A DNA stretch of 26,630 bases from Caldithrix sp. (GTDB lineage Bacteria; KSB1; UBA2214; DYKH01), in NCBI GenBank assembly GCA_020722685.1, contig DYKH01000020.1:1-26630 (forward strand), in the 5' to 3' direction. Shown piece after piece: positions 15,538 through 24,167 of this stretch. The notes under the pieces were generated by a model. That model worked only from the letters and a program-made list of their open reading frames with translations. It ran no database searches and was not told the DNA's origin. Both the position numbers and the translations under genes were made by a program. How positions within the stretch are numbered: the first letter of the stretch is position 1; each line of letters begins with the position of its first letter.

Positions 15538-15593
15538 CGGTCAACGGACAGCAGTCTGCGATCAGCCGACAGCGGTCAGCAGTCAGCGGTCAG
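15538..15593. repeat. 8-unit heptamer array overlapping a gene end
   Basis: Eight 7-base units around the consensus CGGTCAG can be read in register (for example CGGACAG, CGATCAG, CAGTCAG). The array fills the gap between two convergent genes and supplies the last three codons and the stop of the minus-strand gene ending at 15583. Unlike the 7625 array it keeps one orientation. Confidence 0.65.
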
Positions 15594-16482
15594 TTTGTGC
15601 CGTGTTTGTTCTGTGGCTAAAGTAGTCAGAAAGATCCTCAATGGTGGATAGCGCAAAAAAATGGCCTCTTTCACCTTCGACAGTAAAATCTGATCGTAAG
15701 TTGCCCCTGTTCACCAGTTCCGTCAGCGCGCGGTCAATCTCACCGCGCTCCCAGCCGAATAACCGCTGGATCGACAACGGATCGGAAACCAAGCGCGAGT
15801 GAAAATATTTGGCCAGTATTTCTTCCTGAGCTTTTCCCCGGGAAATCACCCTTGCTTTTTCTACCTCGGCCTCAAACCGTTTACTCACCAACTCCCACAG
15901 AAAAGTGAACGGATCATAGAATTCAGCAACCTTGACCACGTGCATTTTCATTTGCAGCTCGGCCATCGCCCGATCAAATGCTGCCCGCTTTTTCGGATGC
16001 GCAAAACCGCTGGATAACTTTAAATCCGCGGTTACTTGTGGCGAATTCTCTGAGAGAGCTTCCATGATGGCCTTGGCATCGGGAGAGATTTCTCCGCGCA
16101 GGTATTCGGCCAAGAAAGCATCCGGTGCGTTGCTTCGCCCCTTGAGGGAATAAAAATAGGGAAAATATTCCAGCGAGATCATGGTGGGTCGATTTTTCAG
16201 CGCCTTGCCATAATAAATTTTTCTCTCCGCTGGCAGGACGTCTTTGGCCTCCCAAACCAGACCGATGAACGGATCGGAATGCGTATGCTCCGGATAACGC
16301 GGCTCGCGCTCACCGCAGGCCGCATGCCAGAGACAAGGCAGCTCCGAGTGCTTGGCTGCAAAGGCGAAGCAAAATCCGACTTGATTTACAAATTCAAGCG
16401 CTTCCGGAATGGAGCGAACCTGCGACGCCGGCGTTCGACGATAGGTTTGATCCCGCAGGATTTCAAGCTGTTCGGAAGTCAT
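15583..16482 (-). CDS. AlkZ-related winged-helix protein
   Basis: This 299-residue protein resembles the group annotated as AlkZ-related, distant relatives of the YcaQ/AlkZ interstrand-crosslink DNA glycosylases built of winged-helix units. Supporting pieces are LPCLWHAACG, the HTHSDPFIGLVWEAKDVLP stretch, YYGKALKNRPTMISLEYFPY, and a C-terminal helix-turn-helix-like region (LSIQRLFGWERGEIDRALTE, about residues 235-254). The start at 16482 overlaps the mutY stop as ATGA, so it should be translationally coupled to mutY. A longer frame back to 16641 is the shadow of mutY. A DNA-repair role fits the coupling but is inferred. Its last residues (TDR, stop) lie inside a heptamer array. Confidence 0.7.
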   Translation of the reverse strand: MTSEQLEILRDQTYRRTPASQVRSIPEALEFVNQVGFCFAFAAKHSELPCLWHAACGEREPRYPEHTHSDPFIGLVWEAKDVLPAERKIYYGKALKNRPTMISLEYFPYFYSLKGRSNAPDAFLAEYLRGEISPDAKAIMEALSENSPQVTADLKLSSGFAHPKKRAAFDRAMAELQMKMHVVKVAEFYDPFTFLWELVSKRFEAEVEKARVISRGKAQEEILAKYFHSRLVSDPLSIQRLFGWERGEIDRALTELVNRGNLRSDFTVEGERGHFFALSTIEDLSDYFSHRTNTAQTDR

Positions 16483-17594
16483 GACAGGTTGCCCTTCGAC
16501 CTGGCGGCTTTCGGTGCAACGATTGCCTCGATGATCTTTCCATTTGCTCGGGGAAACGCGTACTTGTCCAATTCCTCCACCTTGATCCAGCGCCATTCTG
16601 TGCAACCCAGCGCCTGTGGCTCTCCTGCCAAATACCGGCAAGTGAAGGCATGCAGGGTGATGCTGAAATGAGTGTATTGATGCTCGACGACGGCTAACAG
16701 CTCGTCAACCCGCACCGAGATGCCGACCTCTTCCTTCACTTCACGAATGGCTGCCTCTTCTATCGTTTCATTCGCCTCCACTTTGCCGCCGGGGAATTCC
16801 CACAAGCCGCCCAGCAATCCGTTCTCCGGGCGCCGCGCTATCAAGACTTGTCCATTTTTCCAGATCACTGCTGCAGCGACGAGGAAATGCGGTCGCGCCT
16901 TTCTTGGCACGCGGATGGGAAAGAGATGCTGCTCGCCCAACTTTTTCGCCGAGCACAGGACAACTAATGGGCATTGATCGCATTTTGGATTAACCGGCGT
17001 GCAAATTATTGCCCCAAGCTCCATGATAGCTTGATTGAAAGTCCCAGCTTGTCCCTGAGCCAATAAGCTCTCAGACAATTCTTGGAGCGTCTTTTTCCCC
17101 TTTTTAGATTTTGGAGCCTCATCAATCCGAAACACTCGGCAAAGGACCCGGTTTACATTGCCGTCCAAGACCGTGTGATCTTGGTTGAAAGCGATGCTAA
17201 GAATAGCCGCTGCGGTATAAGGACCGACGCCGGGCAATTTGCGCACCCTGCTCAAGTCAGATGGGAAATTGCCTCCGTGCTCGGCGACGATCAGTTGAGC
17301 GGCTTTGTGCAAGTTGCGCGCCCGCGCATAATAACCGAGGCCTTCCCACGTCTTGAGGACGGCAGACAGCGGAGCAGCCGCCAATGCGGAAATGTCGGGG
17401 AAGGCGTCGATGAATGTCTCATAGTAAGGAATGACCGTCTGCACCTGAGTCTGTTGCAGCATAATTTCGGAAACCCAAATTCGGTATGGGTCGCTGGTTT
17501 TTCGCCAGGGCAAATGGCGCTGGGCCAGTGCATACCAATCCAGCAGGCGTTGTCGAAACCGGGTTTTCCAACGAGAAGTGAGGAGCTGATGCAT
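16479..17594 (-). CDS. mutY: A/G-specific adenine glycosylase with intact C-terminal Nudix box
   Basis: MutY removes adenine mispaired with 8-oxoguanine. This 371-residue protein has the catalytic E43 (WVSEIMLQQTQV), the helix-hairpin-helix LPGVGPYTAAAIL (residues 120-132), the catalytic aspartate D144 (VLDGNVNRV), and 4Fe-4S ligands C198, C205, C208 and C214 in the standard C-x6-C-x2-C-x5-C spacing. The C-terminal domain (about residues 236-355) has a full Nudix box, G270 through I292, fitting Gx5Ex7REUxEExGU, with EFPGGKVE before it. E. coli MutY has lost this box, so this copy may also hydrolyse oxidised nucleotides like MutT. The ATG at 17594 lacks a strong ribosome binding site; a TTG at 17651 is an alternative. 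It is the first gene of a two-gene unit. Confidence 0.95.
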   Translation of the reverse strand: MHQLLTSRWKTRFRQRLLDWYALAQRHLPWRKTSDPYRIWVSEIMLQQTQVQTVIPYYETFIDAFPDISALAAAPLSAVLKTWEGLGYYARARNLHKAAQLIVAEHGGNFPSDLSRVRKLPGVGPYTAAAILSIAFNQDHTVLDGNVNRVLCRVFRIDEAPKSKKGKKTLQELSESLLAQGQAGTFNQAIMELGAIICTPVNPKCDQCPLVVLCSAKKLGEQHLFPIRVPRKARPHFLVAAAVIWKNGQVLIARRPENGLLGGLWEFPGGKVEANETIEEAAIREVKEEVGISVRVDELLAVVEHQYTHFSITLHAFTCRYLAGEPQALGCTEWRWIKVEELDKYAFPRANGKIIEAIVAPKAARSKGNLS

Positions 17595-17698
17595 GATGCA
17601 TTTCTTAACGACGAGAACCTTGAGTTTCGCTGATTCGGCAAGAAATTCCAAAGCCCGAAAAGAAAAATTTCAAATGGATCTTAATAGCTACCAAAATT

Positions 17699-18694
17699 TC
17701 AGTACAGTTCCGGCTTGATAACCACCGCACCGATTTCGGCCAAGGTTTCTTTGAGCTTTTTGAACATGCTCTCGTCCTCGTAGGTGCCGATGATGGCGCC
17801 GCCGCTGCCGGGGAAGGTCGAGCTTGCCCCCACGGAACGCGCCAGCCTGATCATCTCCAAATTCTTGCGGCTGATGGGAAAAATTTCTTTGCGTTTGTCA
17901 AAGTTGTCGTTCATGATTTTCCCCAATTTTTCCGGCTGCCGGGCTAACAAGCATTCGCGCGCCAAATCGGCTCGTTCGGCAAAAAACTTCATGGCATCGA
18001 CCACCAGCGGGTCGCCGGCCAAGTACCGTCCGCGCAGATTGCCGTGAGCGATTCCGGAGACTTCGCTCAGATCGGAGATATACGCCAAATAGATCGGCGG
18101 CAAAAGGTTGGGATCCATCGGCTCATAGTTGCCGTGACCCTGCGTCTCCATCAGCTTTCTATCAAAATCCATGTAGACCAGGCCTTCATACACCTGCACC
18201 ACGCGATCTTGCATGCCGGCGGTGATTCCTAACTCGTCGGTCTCCACGCTCAGAATGAGATTGGGCAGCAGCGGCTTGGGAATTTCCACCCCGTAGAAGG
18301 TCATCAGCGCCCGGATGGTAGCCGTGACGATGGCGCTGGAGCCGGCCAGTCCCACCTGCACTGGAATATTGGACTGATACCGAACGGTAAAGTTTTTGTC
18401 GCTGAGGACGATGCCCTTTTGCGCACAATGGTCATAGAACTTTTTGGCCGCGGCTTTGATCAGGCGAATGCCGCCATAGTAGCCATTCAGTTTGACGTCG
18501 CGCACCAGATGTTCCAGATTGCTGAAATAAGAATGGTCGCGCTCATTGGGAAGAATCTCCAAGTCTGGAGTTTCGTACATGGTGACTTCCGCGCAAAAAT
18601 TGCGAATGGTCACGGAGATGGTCTTGCCAAAGTAACCGTCCGATGGATTGCCCGCCAGACCGGCGCGTGCGTATGCTTTGGTTCTCACGATCAT
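17699..18694 (-). CDS. GHMP kinase, glucuronokinase-like
   Basis: This 331-residue GHMP-superfamily kinase has the opening TKAYARAGLAGNPSDGYFGK (residues 5-24), strikingly like the plant glucuronokinase start. The phosphate-binding motif PVQVGLAGSSAIVTA is at residues 111-125 and the C-terminal motif is SSTFPGSGGAIIGTYED. It probably phosphorylates a sugar or sugar acid (glucuronate is the best guess) at C1 to feed a UDP-sugar or related nucleotide sugar. GAAGGAG precedes the ATG, and the carbamoyltransferase stop lies only 4 bases upstream, so the two are cotranscribed. Confidence 0.85.
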   Translation of the reverse strand: MIVRTKAYARAGLAGNPSDGYFGKTISVTIRNFCAEVTMYETPDLEILPNERDHSYFSNLEHLVRDVKLNGYYGGIRLIKAAAKKFYDHCAQKGIVLSDKNFTVRYQSNIPVQVGLAGSSAIVTATIRALMTFYGVEIPKPLLPNLILSVETDELGITAGMQDRVVQVYEGLVYMDFDRKLMETQGHGNYEPMDPNLLPPIYLAYISDLSEVSGIAHGNLRGRYLAGDPLVVDAMKFFAERADLARECLLARQPEKLGKIMNDNFDKRKEIFPISRKNLEMIRLARSVGASSTFPGSGGAIIGTYEDESMFKKLKETLAEIGAVVIKPELY

Positions 18695-18698
18695 GATT

Positions 18699-20441
18699 CT
18701 ACTCCTTCGCTTTTCTGACCGAATAGGGACCGATCACCAGCTCGTCCAGAGCCGTCTCTTTCACCAAATTGATGGCCTCGATGGGGCGGTGCGCAATCGG
18801 CTCGCCGTGTCGATTGAGACTGGTATTCAAAACCATGGGAATTTCTGTCAAATCATAGAAATGTTCCAGCATTTTGCGGAAAGGCCGATAGCCGGAGTCG
18901 TCCACGGCCTGCACCCTGGCGGTTTCGTCGGCATGCAGCGCTCCCGCGAGGCGTCGCCGGTGTTCGGCATGAACGGCAAAGACGCGATCCATGAAAGGAG
19001 TGGCGACAAAATCCTTGAAAAAATCGTTTCCGCGTTCAGCCAGGCAGCTTGGAGCAATGGGAACGAAAGATTCTCTTCCTTTAACCGCGCTGGTGATGCG
19101 GTCACGGACATGGGTGCTATATGGAACGCCCAAGATGCAGCGGTGACCCAAGGAGCGGGGACCATACTCCTCCCGGCCTTGAAACCAACCGACGATTTTC
19201 TCCTCAGCGATTCTCTCGGCAACATAACGAGAAATATCACCCTCGATTTTTTGGTAAACGACGTCGCTGCCGGCGCGGCGCAAATCGTTTTCGATGGCCG
19301 TTTCGGTAAACTCCAAGCCCAGACCCGTGTCATGGCCGTCAAAACGCGCGGGGCGTCCTGCCATCTGCCGATGCGCCTCGATGGCGGCGCCGATGGCCGT
19401 CGAACCGTCTCCCGGATGAGGATGCAGATAGATCGCCTCCACGTCCTCGAGAGCGGCGATTTGGCCGGTGATCTGCACGTTCAAAAACACTCCGCCGGAC
19501 AAAACGAGTTTGTGAGCATGGTACTTTTTCAGCAGGCTGCCGGTGAAAGCGAGAAGATTTTCCGACCATAAACGCTGGGCAGCCGCAGCCAAGTCCTGCG
19601 GAAGATGTTTGTCCAAGATTTTTCGTAGTCGTCTTCCCGACCTGCTGCCGAGGAAAACATCTTTTCGCGGTGACATGACATAGTCGATCCAATGCGAGTA
19701 TGGCCGCCATTCTCCATTCTCAAAACGGGTGGCGATTTTTCTCAAAGCGCCGTAACAGGCGTCGGGATCGCCAAGGGCGGCCAGCCCCATTGTTTTGCCC
19801 TCTTGTTCCATGTACTTGAAGCCAAGCGCCACCGTCACGCCGGAGAAAAAACAGCCGGTGGCGTACATGGGGATGTCTTCCAACCACTCGATCCGATCTC
19901 CTTGACAGCGATAAACGGCTCCCGCCACATTTTGTCCTGAGCTATGGGGAGCAAAGCCGCCGTAGCTGATGCCCAGGCAATCCTCAAAGTCGCTGGAAAA
20001 ATAAGCGGCGGACACGTGCGCCAAATGGTGATCGACAAACATAAAGCTCTCTTTGGGAACGCCCAATTGCCAAAACCCGTTCGTCGATTTGGGATCGAAC
20101 AATCCTTTGCGGAGATTGGGCACGATGTATTTTGCCAGCTTTGCCGGCCGACGCAGACTAACGCGCGCCACTGAGCGCAGCAAATCGAATTTGCTGCGGG
20201 CCATCAAGCTGGCGTAATAATTGGCCGGAGGGTAGCCGCAGGCAAAACAGTCGATGTCCTTGAGTCGCAGGCCGGAAAAGTCCAGAGCGGCCTGAATCGC
20301 TTCATTGGGAAAGCGGGAGTCGTTCTTCACCCGGCTAATCCGCTCTTGCGAAAGGGCAAAGGTCAATTGGCCGTCTTGCAAAAGCGCTACGCAACTATGG
20401 CTGTGATTGCCGGTTACGTCGCTGATACCGAGGATATTCAT
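18699..20441 (-). CDS. Carbamoyltransferase, NodU/CmcH family
   Basis: This 580-residue enzyme moves a carbamoyl group from carbamoyl phosphate, through carbamoyl-AMP, to a hydroxyl on a sugar or secondary metabolite. Hallmarks are MNILGISDV at the start, the histidine cluster DHHLAHVSAAYF (H138, H139, H142), LSGGVFLNVQ (residues 314-323), GREEYGPRSLGHR (422-434) and NTSLNRHGEPIA near the end. The usual acidic DGxGE-like loop after the histidines reads SYGGFAPHSSGQ here, a possible divergence of the nucleotide pocket. No good ribosome binding site precedes the ATG, but the start matches the family. It lies 400 bases downstream of asnB on the same strand and is followed at 4 bases by the GHMP kinase. 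The acceptor is unknown. Confidence 0.9.
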   Translation of the reverse strand: MNILGISDVTGNHSHSCVALLQDGQLTFALSQERISRVKNDSRFPNEAIQAALDFSGLRLKDIDCFACGYPPANYYASLMARSKFDLLRSVARVSLRRPAKLAKYIVPNLRKGLFDPKSTNGFWQLGVPKESFMFVDHHLAHVSAAYFSSDFEDCLGISYGGFAPHSSGQNVAGAVYRCQGDRIEWLEDIPMYATGCFFSGVTVALGFKYMEQEGKTMGLAALGDPDACYGALRKIATRFENGEWRPYSHWIDYVMSPRKDVFLGSRSGRRLRKILDKHLPQDLAAAAQRLWSENLLAFTGSLLKKYHAHKLVLSGGVFLNVQITGQIAALEDVEAIYLHPHPGDGSTAIGAAIEAHRQMAGRPARFDGHDTGLGLEFTETAIENDLRRAGSDVVYQKIEGDISRYVAERIAEEKIVGWFQGREEYGPRSLGHRCILGVPYSTHVRDRITSAVKGRESFVPIAPSCLAERGNDFFKDFVATPFMDRVFAVHAEHRRRLAGALHADETARVQAVDDSGYRPFRKMLEHFYDLTEIPMVLNTSLNRHGEPIAHRPIEAINLVKETALDELVIGPYSVRKAKE

Positions 20442-20841
20442 AAAGATTTTGCCCAGTCAAACTTTTACTTGTTGCCGAAAGTATCGGCATGTCTTTCTCT
20501 TTGTGCAAACAGAGAGTAGCCCTGATAGTACTTGTTGGTTAATTATCGCGAATGAAAGTTTATGGACGGCAAAGCAAACAGACCTGAAGAATCCGGCACT
20601 GCGACAAGCCCCGAGGACAATGCTATGAACTGGCGCAACACTATGCACACGCCCCAGCCATCGGGAGAAGCGCTATTTTTCCGTCATTGCGGCGGGAATT
20701 TAGACTATCTCAACTACGATAACAAGCATTTTTTTACTTGAAAGCCTGCGGAGGTCAATCCTAAGACCGAATAGAAAGCTCACCATGATTAAGGTCATTC
20801 AGCGAAAACTTCCGCAAGCTCCCTGAAATGTGAAGCCGGCA
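20442..20841. other. 400-bp intergenic region between asnB and the carbamoyltransferase gene
   Basis: No open frame with a start and ribosome binding site stands out on either strand. A small hairpin (TGCCGA/TCGGCA, about 20474-20490) lies shortly upstream of the carbamoyltransferase start. A weaker one (GCGGAGGT with ACTTCCGC, one mismatch, about 20748-20814) lies close to the asnB end. I see no convincing promoter; the gap is long enough for an asnB terminator plus a separate promoter. Confidence 0.4.
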
Positions 20842-22353
20842 CTAATTGAGCTCGTCAACCGTGATGGAGCGCGTAATGCCAACCGAATTGGGTGGAAAAT
20901 CGTCGCCAAAGATTTCCTTGAATATCCGGTAGTAGAAGAATTCTTCTTTCGATCTCACCGGCGCGGCATCTGGGGAGCTGCGATGAGCCTGATACTCTGC
21001 ATCGGATACTTTCTCGTTGGCGTAGGCGGTGAGTGCATTCATCGAGCCCGCCCCTTGAGCGAACTTTTGCTTAGGTCGCCAGACGATGTTCTCAGGCAAC
21101 AAGTTCGCCACGCTGCGCCGAAGCAATTCTTTTTCCGGGCGATTCCGGCCCTGCAGCTTCCATTCGGCTGGGAGCGAGAACACGGTTCGAATGACTTCTT
21201 TATCAAGAAAGGGAACGCGGCCTTCGATGCTATGCGCCATCGTCATCCGGTCGGCGCGCTGCAAGTTGGTATTGTGCAAACTGCTAGTGATAAGCCGCAA
21301 CTCGGCATCGAGTGAATCGGCATCCGTATTGGCAGCGAGATACTCATATCCGGCGAAAATTTCGTCGGCTCCTTCGCCCAACAGAATGACCTTGACGTGA
21401 TCGGCAGCGAGGCGGGCCAAGAAATAATTGGGGATCGCACTCCGCACCAAAGGTGCATCGAACGATTCCAAATGGTAAATGACTTCCGGCAAGACTTCCA
21501 GCATCTCATCGAGGCCGTAGATGTAAACATGATGGCGGGTGCCCAGAAAATCAGCGACCTGACGGGAGGCGGCAACGTCCTCGCTATCTTCTGTGCCAAC
21601 CACAAAGCTATCCAACGGCACTTTCACTTCGCGCGCCAGCGCGGTGACGAGACTGCTATCCAGTCCTCCGCTTTGGCTGACGCCCACCGGAACGGTTTCA
21701 TCGGCAATCAATCGTTTATGCACCGCCTCTCGTAGCGTATTCTGGATCAACGTCAGAACATCTTGCTCCGGCTGGCTCTTTGTCGTATGCAGTTTTGCGG
21801 GTAGCTCATCGAGATCATAGAAGCGCTGCAGTCCTTTCTGCGAGTGCCACCAATGGCCAGGGGGAAACTCTTTGATCTCCGCCGTGAGTCCCAGGAGGGC
21901 CTTGATCTCCGAAGCAAACCAAACGCCTTCCTCGTTCAGCGCCCAGTAGAGCGGCTTGATGCCCAAAGGATCGCGAGCCAAGAACAACTCCCCGCGATCA
22001 AGGATGGCAAAAGCGAACATGCCGTCCAGCAGGTCAACGCACTGGGGCCCGCAAGTGCGATAGAGCTTTAGAATGACCTCCGTGTCGCTTTCAGTGTGGG
22101 CCGACTCTGAAAGCTGACTCCGCAGCGTCCTATAGTTATAAATTTCGCCATTGAATACGATGAAACTCTCTTCATCGCTCATGGGCTGGTGGCCGCCCGC
22201 CACGTCCAGAATGGCCAAGCGAACTTGCCCCAACGTCCCGCGAGAGGTTTCAAAAAGACCTTTAGCATCCGGACCGCGATAAGCGATCGTGTTCAGACTA
22301 TCCGCTACCTGAGTGAATTGGCGCATCGGGTAACAACCAACGATCCCGCACAT
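20842..22353 (-). CDS. asnB: Asparagine synthase (glutamine-hydrolysing)
   Basis: This 503-residue enzyme amidates aspartate, or another carboxylate, using glutamine and ATP. C2 is the class II amidotransferase nucleophile (MCGIVG), followed by RLAILD, FNGEIYN (residues 67-73) and D90 of the glutaminase site. The synthetase half has the PP-loop SQSGGLDSS (226-234), GEGADEIFAGYEYL and EGRVPFLDKE. It is shorter than E. coli AsnB (about 550). AGGAGG lies about 8 bases before the ATG. In bacteria such proteins make asparagine or amidate cell-surface polymers and natural products; its place beside a carbamoyltransferase and a sugar kinase makes a specialised role possible. Confidence 0.93.
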   Translation of the reverse strand: MCGIVGCYPMRQFTQVADSLNTIAYRGPDAKGLFETSRGTLGQVRLAILDVAGGHQPMSDEESFIVFNGEIYNYRTLRSQLSESAHTESDTEVILKLYRTCGPQCVDLLDGMFAFAILDRGELFLARDPLGIKPLYWALNEEGVWFASEIKALLGLTAEIKEFPPGHWWHSQKGLQRFYDLDELPAKLHTTKSQPEQDVLTLIQNTLREAVHKRLIADETVPVGVSQSGGLDSSLVTALAREVKVPLDSFVVGTEDSEDVAASRQVADFLGTRHHVYIYGLDEMLEVLPEVIYHLESFDAPLVRSAIPNYFLARLAADHVKVILLGEGADEIFAGYEYLAANTDADSLDAELRLITSSLHNTNLQRADRMTMAHSIEGRVPFLDKEVIRTVFSLPAEWKLQGRNRPEKELLRRSVANLLPENIVWRPKQKFAQGAGSMNALTAYANEKVSDAEYQAHRSSPDAAPVRSKEEFFYYRIFKEIFGDDFPPNSVGITRSITVDELN

Positions 22354-22707
22354 ATATCTATCCTCCTACACATTCACAGTCATTATAACCATAGCTTATT
22401 GCAGTCACTCCTTTGCTTCTTCCTCCTGAGAACGGTTCAAAAAAATGGTAACACTTTGACGGAAGCAAGAGTTGGCTCCTGCAAAAGGTTCTGCCGTATC
22501 TTCCTCCAAATGGATGATACAAAACCAGATGGTGAAAGGCAAGCTTAAATTGCCTTTCTGATGGATCAAGGCTGATGCTGCCCACGTCAAGGCGAAATAA
22601 GCGGCAAGTCAAAAACAAGGCAGCATAGCAGGCGTGAACCGTCTTTTGGAGTTCCAATGGCTAGGGTAGCACCGTCTGCATACCCGCGGAGAATGTTCCT
22701 GACTGGG
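22354..22707 (-). other. Intergenic region upstream of asnB
   Basis: No convincing gene is present; a 99-codon minus-strand frame has no ribosome binding site or recognisable pattern. On the minus strand TATAAT (22387-22382) lies about 29 bases before asnB with only a poor -35 candidate, so it is a weak promoter call. The stretch also holds the hairpin at 22534 and several purine-rich GGAGG-like runs. Confidence 0.35.
22534..22558 (-). terminator. Terminator-like hairpin after the outer-membrane protein gene
   Basis: GAAAGGCAA and TTGCCTTTC form a perfect 9-bp stem around a 7-base loop, about 150 bases past the stop of the minus-strand gene at 22708. The downstream T content on the minus strand is modest, so termination is plausible but unproven. 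Confidence 0.4.
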
Positions 22708-24000
22708 TCAAAAATAAATCTTAAAGGAAGAAAAGTAAATATCGGGATAGCCTCCGAATTCGGAATGAAATCGCCCTGGCAACAGAGGCATAGGCAGTCC
22801 GGCAACGATTTCCGCACGGCGGCCCATGCCGATAAACACGCCCGCCGAAACATAGATATTCTCAGCCAAATTATACTCAGTCTGAGACGCAATAAAGGCA
22901 GAGTGATCCTCGACGTTGTACAAGGATTGTACGCTGAGAATGACGAGCGGCGTAAGTTGGTAGGTCATGCCGGGCAAAAGATAGTGCTTGCCCATAAGGT
23001 AAACAGAACCCTCGGCGTAGGCAGGCGTCAACAAATTGAAGAGATAGTCTGTTGGCTGGCCGGCGCCGGCACCGTTGTAATGATATTCCACAAAAGTGTA
23101 GATCTTGCCGCCAAAGCTATAGTCGAGGCCCACGGTCGCACGAAAGTATGCGTTTTCCGATCCTGTTGACCCATTTTTAAGGCGATCGACAAAGACGTTG
23201 GCTGCTTCCAGCCAGAATCCGGCGCCGCCGATACTGCGCGCAATGTCAAAACCGATCAGCAGATTTTCCCTAAACCCCACCAGGAGCAGGCTGACATCGC
23301 TTTTTGACAGATCGAATTTCGATCTCAGAAAAAAAGCGCTCTTGTCAGATTGCAGGTCTTTGCCAAAAACATAGCCGCCATCCAGCTCGGACAAGGCGCC
23401 AAGCGGAACGCGAACGCGCAGCGCATCAATCCCAATACGCTCTTCGGTGTCCAATTCCTGAAAGGCAAATGGAGCAAGGACGTCGGTGGGATTAATCGCC
23501 CTCGCGCTCCCCCAGGAAATGGCTTGCCGACCCAAGAGAAAATCGGCGTACGAGGTCTTCAGTTCCAGCGCCAATCGATCAAGATTTTGGAAAATGCCGA
23601 CACTTCCTACGCGGTCTCCCTCAGCCGGATAGAGTCTTGATTCAAGATCCGTCGCACGATACCCGGATGGATCAATGCTCGTCAGAAACGGCTGCCGGCT
23701 AAACAAAGAAGGGTCCTGTATCCGCGGCGACAAGTCATAAGCCATTTGGGTGGAGAGCCACTCAGACGACTTGTAAAAAACCTTTATTCGCAAACGATTG
23801 TTGACAGCGCCTATGGCTGGTTGACGGGGAATCCCAGCCGGCCTGATATAGTTGGGAGGGACAAAGGCTATGCAGAAATTCTTGTAATAGCCACCCACCG
23901 TGAGCGATTCTTGGGCCGAGGCCTGCATTGATAGGCATAGCAGCGGGAGAAATAAAACCCGCGGCTTTAAGTCATAGCGTGGGCCATTCCGACGATTCAT
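22708..24000 (-). CDS. Outer-membrane beta-barrel protein of unknown function
   Basis: Predicted 430-residue exported protein. The ATG at 24000 gives a signal peptide (RVLFLPLLCLSMQASAQ, cleavage after residue 30); a longer frame starts at 24171 but would bury it. The mature part alternates polar and hydrophobic residues in many short strands rich in Gly, Tyr and Phe (SVGIFQNLDRLALELKTSY, KIYTFVEYHYNG). It ends in FSSFKIYF, the C-terminal aromatic that barrel-assembly machinery recognises. It includes LLGRQAISWGSARAINPTDVL, a pattern I associate with porin-like barrels near ABC/RND exporters (DUF1302-like); the family is unconfirmed. It follows the ABC genes on the same strand with a 167-base gap and may be their outer-membrane partner. 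Confidence 0.75.
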   Translation of the reverse strand: MNRRNGPRYDLKPRVLFLPLLCLSMQASAQESLTVGGYYKNFCIAFVPPNYIRPAGIPRQPAIGAVNNRLRIKVFYKSSEWLSTQMAYDLSPRIQDPSLFSRQPFLTSIDPSGYRATDLESRLYPAEGDRVGSVGIFQNLDRLALELKTSYADFLLGRQAISWGSARAINPTDVLAPFAFQELDTEERIGIDALRVRVPLGALSELDGGYVFGKDLQSDKSAFFLRSKFDLSKSDVSLLLVGFRENLLIGFDIARSIGGAGFWLEAANVFVDRLKNGSTGSENAYFRATVGLDYSFGGKIYTFVEYHYNGAGAGQPTDYLFNLLTPAYAEGSVYLMGKHYLLPGMTYQLTPLVILSVQSLYNVEDHSAFIASQTEYNLAENIYVSAGVFIGMGRRAEIVAGLPMPLLPGRFHSEFGGYPDIYFSSFKIYF

Positions 24001-24167
24001 ACACGTTCTTATTTTGTTGAGCAACGAGCAAAACACGGCCATTTGTTTTCCGATTAGCGAATACGAAAGACTGGTTTGATTGATTCTAACGCAGGAATTC
24101 TTATCTGTCGCCGATGACCACCGGTGCGGCCTGACGGGTGAAGAGCAGTGCAGCCTGACCGCCACGA

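Noticed and set aside
16483..16641. Longer N-terminus for the AlkZ-related protein
   Set aside because: The extra 53 residues are the shadow of the MutY C-terminus; the ATGA overlap at 16479-16482 gives a natural start.
18648..19571. 307-codon plus-strand frame opposite the carbamoyltransferase gene
   Set aside because: It is a shadow of a well-supported family member on the other strand.
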